Source of the DNA: Comamonadaceae bacterium
GTDB taxonomy: Bacteria > Pseudomonadota > Gammaproteobacteria > Burkholderiales > Burkholderiaceae_C
NCBI GenBank assembly: GCA_947478935.1
Contig: CANJXV010000045.1
Location: 1-12,766 of the forward strand
DNA length: 12,766 nucleotides
Reading direction: 5' to 3'
Part shown: positions 7,121-12,766 of the stretch, piece after piece
Layout of the letters: every line of letters starts with the position of its first letter
Position numbering within the stretch: the first letter of the stretch is position 1
Translations under genes and position numbers: made by a program
The notes under the pieces: generated by a model
Database searches by the model: none
Seen by the model: only the letters and a program-made list of their open reading frames with translations
What the model was told of the DNA's origin: nothing

Positions 7121-7579
7121 ATGAACCTTTTTTTCCGTTTGCTTATTACCGCGACTTTTCTGGCCGCACTGGGCGATCTCTTTGCGCAAGACCGCGCCCA
7201 AACCGACTTGCCGCGCACCAAGCTCAGCGCCGGTTTCCATCAAATTGAGGTGCAAGTTGCCAGCACCCCGGCACAGCAGGCTACCGGCCTGATGCACCGT
7301 GCCGAGATGCCCCAGCACGAGGGCATGCTGTTTGTCTTCCCTGAGCCCAAGCAGCAATGTTTTTGGATGAAAAATACCTTGATTCCACTTACTGCCGCCT
7401 TTGTCGCTGACGATGGAACGGTGGTGAACATGGAAGACATGCAGCCGCAGACCACCCAATCGCATTGCTCGGCCAAGCCGGTGCGCTTCGTACTTGAAGT
7501 TAACCAAGGCTGGTTTGTAAAAAAGGGCCTGAAAGCAGGGATGCGACTGGTCGGTGCGCCCTTCAAGGCAGGTGGCTAG
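7121..7579 (+). CDS. DUF192 family protein with signal peptide
   Basis: Exported or periplasmic small protein of the DUF192 family, whose molecular function is not established. The 152 residues start with a classical signal peptide: one basic residue (R6), a hydrophobic stretch LLITATFLAALGDLFA, and likely cleavage after A22. The mature domain shows the family signatures ATGLMHR at 54-60, GMLFVF at 68-73, and FWMKNTLIPL at 81-90, then a G-T-V turn and a C-terminal half ending KAGMRLVG. In most members I know the motif reads IPLD; here residue 91 is Thr instead of Asp. The start at 7121 has no strong ribosome site, but the signal peptide begins immediately there. It is divergent from icd and convergent with the asparaginase gene. 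The 131-base convergent gap (7580-7710) holds a weak CGGGCC/GGCCCG hairpin without a T-run. Confidence 0.9.
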   Translation: MNLFFRLLITATFLAALGDLFAQDRAQTDLPRTKLSAGFHQIEVQVASTPAQQATGLMHRAEMPQHEGMLFVFPEPKQQCFWMKNTLIPLTAAFVADDGTVVNMEDMQPQTTQSHCSAKPVRFVLEVNQGWFVKKGLKAGMRLVGAPFKAGG

Positions 7580-7710
7580 GTCATTCCTTTTGCCGGGCCA
7601 AAACACTGCGCGCCACGGCGGCCCGCCTTTCAAAACGGATGGCAAGGTCCTGGGTGGCTCGCAGCCTGTATTGAATTTTTTGCTATAAGCTTGCTGCGCA
7701 ATGGCGGCAA

Positions 7711-8712
7711 CTAGCTCAGGGTATGACGCTCAGCCAGTTGCAGCATCAGCTCAATGCGCGCTTTTACGGGGCTGAGTTCCAGGATAGGAAACTCTTCTCC
7801 GCGCCCATCGGCACGGGGTAGCACGCGGCCACGGGCGCAGCGCGTAGTGCGGACCACCGTCACCCCGAGGCTTTGGGCCTCGCGTAGCGCCGCTTCCAAC
7901 CCCCGATGAACCGTGCCATTACCAGTGCCTGCCAAAACAATGCCCAGCAACTGCGCATCGCCTGGCGAAGGGAGCGCGCACAGCGCCCGCACGATAGCGC
8001 CATCTGCGCCGTTATGGTTGAAAACGATTTCCACCCTGGGAAACGCCTGGCCTGGAGATGGCCTACCAGACAAAGTTTTGACGGTCCGGTCTGGAACGGG
8101 CCGGGGCCAACCGCCAAATAATCGAAGCTGCGTCTCCTCCACCACACCTACCAAGCCGTAGTCCCCCGCGTCAAACGGGTTGAGCTCGTAAGGGTGAATT
8201 TTTTGCACCTGCGCGCCATCGAACACCTGGCCCTGACAGACCAGCATCACGCCATGCGCGCCCCGTGCTGCAGCGACCACCGTGGCGTCGCGCAGGTTTT
8301 GCGGGCCGTCCGGCGATAGCGACGTGGCCGGGCGCATGGCGCAGGTCATCACGACCGGTTTGCATGCAAGCAGCGGCACGGGCAGCGTGCGGGCCAGATA
8401 AAACGCGGTTTCCTCCAGCGTATCCGTGCCATGCGTGATAACCATGCCCCGCACCGAGGGACTACCCAAATGGTGCGCCACGCGCGCGGCCAAGATGTGC
8501 CAATGGCTAGGGTTCAGGTCCTTGCTATCTTCCTGAAACACTTGTTCGTGCAGCATGGCGTGCCCGCCCAAACGCTCTGGTAAGCCGGGCAAAGCGGCTA
8601 GTAAATCGCCCAGCGCCACCCGGCCCGAGGTGTACGACAGGTTGTCCTGGGGGCTGGACGCGCTCCCAGCAATCGTACCGCCGGTGCCCAAAAAGACGAT
8701 GGAATCAGCCAT
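7711..8712 (-). CDS. L-asparaginase (type I/II asparaginase family), cytoplasmic form
   Basis: Hydrolyses asparagine to aspartate and ammonia. 333 residues from the ATG at 8712. Both active-site signatures of the bacterial asparaginase family are present: FLGTGGTIAG with nucleophile T13, and HGTDTLEETA with T96 and D97. The supporting segments CAMRPATSLSPDGPQNLRDA and a lysine equivalent to the catalytic lysine, K171 in QVQKIHPYELN, are also visible. There is no signal peptide, so it should act in the cytoplasm. A longer reading from a GTG at 8808 adds a hydrophobic stretch, but that DNA contains the two SOS boxes and has no ribosome site, so I reject it. AAGGG lies about 10 bases upstream of the chosen ATG. 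It is divergent from lexA across a 111-base gap, so LexA bound there could also affect this gene. I do not assign ansA or ansB because the two types cannot be separated safely by eye. Confidence 0.92.
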   Translation of the reverse strand: MADSIVFLGTGGTIAGSASSPQDNLSYTSGRVALGDLLAALPGLPERLGGHAMLHEQVFQEDSKDLNPSHWHILAARVAHHLGSPSVRGMVITHGTDTLEETAFYLARTLPVPLLACKPVVMTCAMRPATSLSPDGPQNLRDATVVAAARGAHGVMLVCQGQVFDGAQVQKIHPYELNPFDAGDYGLVGVVEETQLRLFGGWPRPVPDRTVKTLSGRPSPGQAFPRVEIVFNHNGADGAIVRALCALPSPGDAQLLGIVLAGTGNGTVHRGLEAALREAQSLGVTVVRTTRCARGRVLPRADGRGEEFPILELSPVKARIELMLQLAERHTLS

Positions 8713-8742
8713 AGCAAAAAAACCCTTGCAAAAAAATAAAAA

Positions 8743-8758
8743 CTGGATAAAAATACAG
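8743..8758. promoter_or_regulatory. LexA (SOS) box 1 in the asparaginase-lexA gap
   Basis: CTGGATAAAAATACAG fits the CTG-N10-CAG proteobacterial LexA operator, with an AT-rich centre and one departure (CTGG for CTGT) in the outer half-site. It lies 66 bases upstream of the lexA ATG and 31 bases upstream of the asparaginase ATG. Its centre is 19 bases from that of box 2, close to two helical turns, so two LexA dimers could sit on the same face of the DNA. Confidence 0.8.
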
Positions 8759-8761
8759 CTA

Positions 8762-8777
8762 CTGTGTAATTTCACAG
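8762..8777. promoter_or_regulatory. LexA (SOS) box 2, perfect CTGT-N8-ACAG
   Basis: CTGTGTAATTTCACAG has both complete half-sites, and the flanking TA/TC extends the match on the left. Inside it TGTAAT (8765-8770) matches 5 of 6 positions of a -10 element for lexA; an alternative promoter uses TTGCAA (8726-8731) with TAAAAA (8748-8753), which overlaps box 1. Either way a bound LexA would block transcription, so lexA should be autorepressed. Confidence 0.88.
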
Positions 8778-8823
8778 TCTGTTTGCAAACCCAGCCTGTC
8801 CAGACCACCTTTAAGGAGTCCGT

Positions 8824-9498
8824 ATGCTAGAAGCCCCCAAACTCACTGCCCGCCAACAGCAGATTCTCACGCTCATCGAAAACGCGATTGCACAAACCGG
8901 CGCACCGCCCACCCGCGCCGAAATCGCCACCGAGCTGGGCTTTAAGTCTGCCAATGCGGCCGAAGAGCATCTGCAGGCTCTGGCCCGCAAAGGCATGATA
9001 GAGCTGGTCAGCGGCACCTCACGCGGCATCCGCTTACGCGGTCAGTCCCTGCGCGACATTCAAAACACCCGCTCCAAACAATTCTCACTCTCCATGCCCG
9101 GCTTGGCCCAATTGTGCTTGCCCCTGATCGGCCGCGTGGCCGCGGGCGCGCCCATACTGGCGCAGGAACACGTGGACCAGACGTATTACGTTGAAAACAG
9201 CTTGTTCCAAAGGCAACCTGATTACCTGCTGAAAGTACGTGGCATGTCCATGCGCGATGCGGGCATCATGGATGGCGATTTGCTGGCCGTCCAATCCACC
9301 AAAGAAGCGAAAAACGGCCAAATCATCGTGGCTCGTATCGGTGAGGAGGTCACTGTCAAGCGCTTTCGCCGCAACAAGCACCTAATCGAATTGCACCCCG
9401 AAAACCCGGATTTCCAAACCATCGTGGTCGAGCCAGGCGAACCTTTTGAGATCGAAGGCCTAGCAGTTGGCCTCATCCGCAACACTATCTTGATGTAA
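8824..9498 (+). CDS. lexA: LexA, SOS-response repressor/autoprotease
   Basis: Dimeric repressor of DNA-damage genes that self-cleaves when activated RecA filaments form. The 224 residues contain an N-terminal winged HTH (about 1-70, with TRAEIATELGFKSANAAEEH around 30-49), a linker, and a C-terminal S24-type peptidase domain. The cleavage bond is A107-G108 in RVAAGAP. The catalytic serine is S142 in VRGMSMRDAG and the general-base lysine is K179 in EEVTVKRF. All catalytic parts are intact. A strong AAGGAG at 8813-8818 sits five bases before the ATG. Two SOS boxes upstream imply autorepression. No terminator is seen before the 110-residue ORF that starts 24 bases after the stop, so the two are likely co-transcribed and both damage-inducible. 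No recA, imuA, imuB or dnaE2 is present in the window. Confidence 0.98.
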   Translation: MLEAPKLTARQQQILTLIENAIAQTGAPPTRAEIATELGFKSANAAEEHLQALARKGMIELVSGTSRGIRLRGQSLRDIQNTRSKQFSLSMPGLAQLCLPLIGRVAAGAPILAQEHVDQTYYVENSLFQRQPDYLLKVRGMSMRDAGIMDGDLLAVQSTKEAKNGQIIVARIGEEVTVKRFRRNKHLIELHPENPDFQTIVVEPGEPFEIEGLAVGLIRNTILM

Positions 9499-9522
9499 AT
9501 ACCTGTCGTTTGAAAGCACACC

Positions 9523-9855
9523 ATGCGCACCCTCATCAGCACTCCCACCGTCTGCGCCACCTTGTATCGCTTGGCAGACTGGCTTCAAGGTCGGCACGCC
9601 CCGGTAAAGCAAAGGCCCGCCACAAGCGCTTCCCCCTTTCAATCCAACGTGGTTCCACTGCGCCAACCCGCCAAAGCGCCTGCGCCGTTGACGACGACCA
9701 GCCGGTTGCCTGTTAGCCAACGACCTTTGCGGGTCTTGCGCGTCGTGGACAGTCAAAGCCGCGCCTCGGGCGGGCGCATGGTCATTTCCGGCCGCATGGC
9801 CGATGTGTGTGCCGAGTTGGATCGACTGGCCGGCAAAGAAGCGGCTGCGGCATAA
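9523..9855 (+). CDS. Small basic protein of unknown function downstream of lexA
   Basis: I do not recognise a named family. The 110-residue ORF has a short N-terminal helix-like part (VCATLYRLADWLQGRH), a middle rich in Pro, Ala, Gln, Thr and Ser (about 27-68) that looks disordered, and a compact C-terminal segment LRVLRVVDSQ to MADVCAELDRLAG (about 69-104). The C-terminal segment looks like the folded, conserved part. The product is arginine-rich. No signal peptide or membrane segment is seen. The ATG at 9523 follows the lexA stop by 24 bases with only a weak purine tract (TGAAAG) as ribosome site, so translational coupling to lexA is possible. The position resembles the lexA-sulA arrangement of pseudomonads, but I see no clear SulA motif and do not claim it. 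It could be a damage-induced division or repair accessory protein; that is inference from location only. Confidence 0.7.
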   Translation: MRTLISTPTVCATLYRLADWLQGRHAPVKQRPATSASPFQSNVVPLRQPAKAPAPLTTTSRLPVSQRPLRVLRVVDSQSRASGGRMVISGRMADVCAELDRLAGKEAAAA

Positions 9856-10008
9856 AAGCTTAGGCTGGCTGGCGCCCTCGCACGGGGCACAAGGTCGACA
9901 GGCCAAGACACTTTAGACACGCAGGCGACAAAACTACTTTTTCCATCGCTGTGCAGGGGCGACAATGCGGTTATGTACCTTGTCCTCCGCTTACGTTAGT
10001 GTCTTGCC

Positions 10009-10728
10009 ATGGACGAACCCATTCTCACTGTTGAAGAGCGCAACGCTATCAATTCCGGGCGCTGGTTTTCGGCGCTCTCTCCCTCGCTCAAACACGACAT
10101 TCTGCGCTACGCCTATGTGCGCCGCTACCGCGACGGCGAACTACTAGCGGCCCGTGGCGAACCACCGGAAGAATGGTTGGCCTGCGCCAAAGGCGCGGTG
10201 CGCGTCAGCTCCACTTCCATCTCCGGCAAGCAAATTACCCTGACCTATGTGGAGCCGGGCATCTGGTTTGGCGATGTCGCGATTTTCGATGGCGACCGCC
10301 GTACCCACGACGCCTATGCCCATGGCGACACCACGACTTTGTGCGTTGCCAAATCCGACTTCAAAAAAATCCTGTCCACGCATGTCGAGTTGTACGAAGC
10401 GCTATTGCGACTGCACGCCAGGCGTATCCGCCAGCTGTACGGCTTGGTGGAAGACTTAAACACTCTGCCCTTGCGCGCCCGCTTAGCCAAACAATTGCTT
10501 CATCTTGTGCGTAGCTATGGCATCCCCTCGCTGAGCGACGGCAGCGAGACGCGTATCGGCCTGCAATTGGCCCAGGAAGAATTAGCGCAACTTTTGGGCG
10601 CCTCGCGCCAGCGCGTCAATCAAGAGCTCAAATCGATGGAACGCGACAACTTCATTCGCATTGAGCCGGGCGGTCTGGTCATCCGAGACCGGGAAGCGCT
10701 CATGCGTATTGCAGAAGCCGATTTGTGA
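10009..10728 (+). CDS. Crp/Fnr-family transcriptional regulator
   Basis: DNA-binding regulator with an N-terminal cyclic-nucleotide-binding-like beta-roll (about 20-140), a dimerisation helix (about 125-150) and a C-terminal winged HTH (about 150-225) with recognition region QEELAQLLGASRQRVNQELKSM. The 239 residues are normal for the family. The phosphate-binding cassette reads FGDVAIFDGDRRTHDAYA. R98 and T99 align with Arg82 and Ser83 of E. coli CRP, but the usual Glu is Asp, so cAMP binding is uncertain. Only two cysteines (C59, C112) exist, so an FNR-type iron-sulfur cluster is unlikely. The ATG at 10009 is fixed by an in-frame TAG twelve bases upstream. The ribosome site is weak. It sits 42 bases before the phosphotransferase gene on the same strand, so it could govern that catabolic pair. 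The 153-base gap upstream (9856-10008) holds no promoter or operator I can defend. Confidence 0.93.
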   Translation: MDEPILTVEERNAINSGRWFSALSPSLKHDILRYAYVRRYRDGELLAARGEPPEEWLACAKGAVRVSSTSISGKQITLTYVEPGIWFGDVAIFDGDRRTHDAYAHGDTTTLCVAKSDFKKILSTHVELYEALLRLHARRIRQLYGLVEDLNTLPLRARLAKQLLHLVRSYGIPSLSDGSETRIGLQLAQEELAQLLGASRQRVNQELKSMERDNFIRIEPGGLVIRDREALMRIAEADL

Positions 10729-10770
10729 GTTGGACACCGCACTACCACTACCAACCAAAGAAACCGAACC

Positions 10771-11874
10771 ATGACTGACTTTGACCACTTCGTAGGCACG
10801 CAGCCCGTTGCGGACAAGCACAGCTTTGATACTGCCGCCCTGACCCACTGGCTGCAAGTAAATCTACCTGGGTTTGAGGGCCCTTTAACCGCTTCATCCT
10901 TTAAAGGGGGTCAAAGTAATCCGACCTATAAGTTGCAAACCCCCAGCCGCAGCTATGTGATGCGAGCCAAGCCCGGGCCTGTCGCTAAGTTGCTGCCATC
11001 GGCCCATGCCATTGAACGTGAGTTCGCGGTCATGCGCGGTCTGGCCGGGACCGATGTGCCGGTGCCAACGATGTACTGTCTGTGCGAAGACGAGTCGGTA
11101 ATAGGCCGGGCGTTTTACATCATGGACTTTGTGGAAGGCCGCATCCTCTGGGATCAATCGCTGCCTGACATGTCTAGGGAAGAGCGCGGATCCATTTACG
11201 CAGAAATGAACCGCGTAATCGCTGCATTGCACCGCGTCAATGTCACCGCACAGGGGCTGAGCAGCTACGGCAAGCCGGGCAATTATTTTGAGCGCCAAAT
11301 CGGGCGCTGGAGCAAGCAATACCAAGCCTCCATCACTCAGCCGATTCAAGAGATGGACAAGCTGATCGCGTGGCTGCCGCAGCATATTCCGGCTGTCGCA
11401 AAAAGCGAATCCCTGGTCAGCGTAGTGCACGGAGATTTCCGCCTGGACAATCTTATTTTTCACCCCACCGAGCCGCGCATACTGGCGGTGCTGGATTGGG
11501 AACTGTCTACCCTAGGCCATCCGCTGGCTGACTTTAGCTACCACGCCATGGCCTGGAATATCCCGCCAGGCAGCTTTCGGGGTATCGCCGGTTTGGACTT
11601 CGCTGCGCTGGGCATTCCCGACCAGGACGAATACATCCGCATGTACTGTGCGCACATGCCTCACATCGAGGCGCAAGCGCTGCGTGCGGACTGGTGCTTT
11701 TACATGGCCTACAACATGTTCCGCATAGCGGCTATTTTGCAAGGTATTGCCAAGCGCGTGGAGGCTGGTACCGCCTCCAGCGCGCAAGCAGTCAGCTCAG
11801 CGGCTGGTGCCAAGCCGCTGGCAAAGCTGGCTTGGTCCTTTGCCGAAAAATACCAATGCGCAAGCGCTGCCTAG
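10771..11874 (+). CDS. APH-fold phosphotransferase, ACAD10/11 kinase-domain type
   Basis: Kinase of the aminoglycoside-phosphotransferase fold, not a resistance enzyme by appearance. The 367 residues show an N-lobe with nucleotide loop FKGGQSNPTYKL (about 44-55) and a VMRAKP strand with candidate ATP lysine K67. IEREF at about 81-85 carries the candidate partner glutamate E84, and IMDFVEGRILWD forms the hinge. The catalytic loop is HGDFRLDN at 220-227 (D222 as base, N227) and the metal-binding motif is LDWELSTLGHP with D242. From memory these segments match the N-terminal kinase domain of human ACAD11 and bacterial relatives such as LvaA of levulinate catabolism. That family phosphorylates the 4-hydroxyl of 4-hydroxyacyl-CoA. 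An acyl-CoA dehydrogenase follows after 53 bases, the fusion partner in ACAD11. The true substrate is inferred. The ribosome site before 10771 is weak (AAAGAAA). Confidence 0.92.
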   Translation: MTDFDHFVGTQPVADKHSFDTAALTHWLQVNLPGFEGPLTASSFKGGQSNPTYKLQTPSRSYVMRAKPGPVAKLLPSAHAIEREFAVMRGLAGTDVPVPTMYCLCEDESVIGRAFYIMDFVEGRILWDQSLPDMSREERGSIYAEMNRVIAALHRVNVTAQGLSSYGKPGNYFERQIGRWSKQYQASITQPIQEMDKLIAWLPQHIPAVAKSESLVSVVHGDFRLDNLIFHPTEPRILAVLDWELSTLGHPLADFSYHAMAWNIPPGSFRGIAGLDFAALGIPDQDEYIRMYCAHMPHIEAQALRADWCFYMAYNMFRIAAILQGIAKRVEAGTASSAQAVSSAAGAKPLAKLAWSFAEKYQCASAA

Positions 11875-11927
11875 TCTTTCGCGCTCTAGCTTCCTACTTA
11901 TTTATTTCATCCCGCACTGGAGACACC

Positions 11928-12766
11928 ATGGACTTCGAATATTCAGACAAAACCAAGGCCTTACAAGCCAAACTCATGGCCTTCATGGATGAGCACATTT
12001 ATCCGGCTGAGGGGGCGTACCACCAGGAAATTGACGCCAATACAGCGGCGGGCAAGCGTTGGACTCCCTTGCAATTGATTGAATCGCTGAAAGTTAAGGC
12101 CCAGGCCCAAGGCCTATGGAACTTGTTCCTGCCCGTTGACAGCGCGGAGGCGTCCGGTTACCACGGCGCGGGCCTGACCAACCAAGAATATGCCCCTTTG
12201 GCCGAACTCATGGGCCGCGTCATGTGGTCTAGCGAGGTCTTCAACTGCTCTGCGCCCGATACCGGCAATATGGAAACCATCGCGCGCTATGGATCCGAAG
12301 CCAACCGGGCGCGTTGGCTCAAGCCTTTGCTGGAAGGGAAAATCCGCTCCGCCTTTGCCATGACCGAGCCCGAGGTCGCCTCTAGTGACGCTACCAACAT
12401 CGCCACCCGCATCGAGCGCGATGGCGACGACTATGTCATCAACGGCCGCAAGTGGTGGACGTCCGGCGCTGGCGACCCGCGCTGTGCCATCTACATCGTG
12501 ATGGGTAAAACCGATCCGCACGCGCCCCGCCACTCGCAGCAAAGCATGGTGCTGGTGCCTTCCGACACCAAAGGCATTACCCGGGTGCGGCCCCTCACGG
12601 TGTTTGGCTATGACGACGCACCCCATGGCCACATGGAAGTCCTGTTTGAAAACGTGCGGGTGCCCGCCAGCAATATTCTGCTGGGTGAAGGACGCGGTTT
12701 TGAGATCGCCCAAGGCCGGCTTGGCCCCGGACGTATCCACCATTGCATGCGCCTGATCGGTCTGGC
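11928..12766 (+). CDS. Acyl-CoA dehydrogenase, ACAD11-like, C-terminus cut by window edge
   Basis: FAD-dependent acyl-CoA dehydrogenase family member; 279 codons are readable. The N-terminal helical domain (about 1-135) begins MDFEYSDKTKALQAKLMAFM. The flavin-binding loop reads AFAMTEPEVASSDATNI at about 142-158, where most short-chain relatives have a G-S-D in place of S-S-D. It continues with INGRKWWTSGAGDPRC and PLTVFGYDDAPHGHMEV, then VRVPASNILLGEGRGFEIAQGRLGPGRIHHCMR near the edge. These segments match the dehydrogenase domain of human ACAD11 as I remember it. The catalytic glutamate region lies beyond the window, so activity cannot be judged. The ATG at 11928 has GGAG seven bases upstream. 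With the upstream kinase it may convert a 4-phosphoacyl-CoA to an enoyl-CoA for beta-oxidation, as proposed for the ACAD10/11 and LvaA/LvaC systems; for this pair that is inference. Confidence 0.93.
   Translation, partial: MDFEYSDKTKALQAKLMAFMDEHIYPAEGAYHQEIDANTAAGKRWTPLQLIESLKVKAQAQGLWNLFLPVDSAEASGYHGAGLTNQEYAPLAELMGRVMWSSEVFNCSAPDTGNMETIARYGSEANRARWLKPLLEGKIRSAFAMTEPEVASSDATNIATRIERDGDDYVINGRKWWTSGAGDPRCAIYIVMGKTDPHAPRHSQQSMVLVPSDTKGITRVRPLTVFGYDDAPHGHMEVLFENVRVPASNILLGEGRGFEIAQGRLGPGRIHHCMRLIGL

Noticed and set aside
7594..7625. CGGGCC/GGCCCG inverted repeat as a bidirectional terminator between the convergent DUF192 and asparaginase genes.
   Set aside because: Six base pairs with a 20-base loop and no T-run on either side; too weak to call.
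7670..7705. A stretch resembling a dispersed Comamonadaceae intergenic repeat (GCTATAAGCTTGCTGCGC), and a vaguely similar one near 11880-11910.
   Set aside because: The resemblance is from memory, the two copies do not align well with each other, and only a genome-wide search could support a repeat family.
8713..8808. A 32-residue N-terminal extension of the asparaginase from a GTG at 8808, with a hydrophobic stretch resembling a signal peptide.
   Set aside because: The stretch is encoded by the DNA that carries both SOS boxes, no ribosome site precedes the GTG, and the ATG at 8712 begins right at the conserved asparaginase N-terminus.
10771..11874. An aminoglycoside-resistance phosphotransferase.
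   Set aside because: The sequence follows the ACAD11-type kinase pattern along its length and sits beside the matching dehydrogenase; resistance enzymes do not share this context.

Overview
The window looks like ordinary chromosomal DNA from a betaproteobacterium, most likely Burkholderiales and probably Comamonadaceae. That placement rests on protein character, the moderately high GC content and the gene neighbourhoods, not on a database search. I see no rRNA, tRNA, CRISPR array, insertion sequence, phage gene or defence system. Every gene but one small ORF belongs to a recognisable family. No gap between genes exceeds about 240 bases.

Left part (1-2697), all on the minus strand: rpsB, tsf and pyrH, read right to left, are the start of the classic rpsB-tsf-pyrH(-frr) translation and nucleotide cluster. 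pyrH runs off the left edge. Regulatory DNA is visible here: a promoter and a foldable 5' leader ahead of rpsB, a textbook intrinsic terminator or attenuator between rpsB and tsf, and a perfect 10-bp inverted repeat between tsf and pyrH.

Middle part (2698-6879), also minus strand: icd (NADP isocitrate dehydrogenase) ends in a strong hairpin terminator. It is followed by clpS and clpA, the adaptor and unfoldase of the ClpAP protease. A DUF192 protein with a signal peptide (7121-7579) is transcribed divergently from icd.

Right part (7711-12766): a cytoplasmic-type L-asparaginase (minus) is divergent from lexA (plus). The gap between them carries two well-formed SOS boxes. lexA is followed 24 bases later by an unrecognised 110-residue ORF that could share its transcript. 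Next come a Crp/Fnr-type regulator, an APH-fold phosphotransferase and an acyl-CoA dehydrogenase that runs off the right edge. The last two closely resemble the two halves of the eukaryotic fusion protein ACAD11, so a 4-hydroxyacyl-CoA kinase plus dehydrogenase route is the leading hypothesis.

The items most worth a second look are the ACAD11-like split pair, the small ORF behind lexA, the SOS boxes shared with the asparaginase gene, the structured rpsB leader, and the inverted repeat before pyrH.
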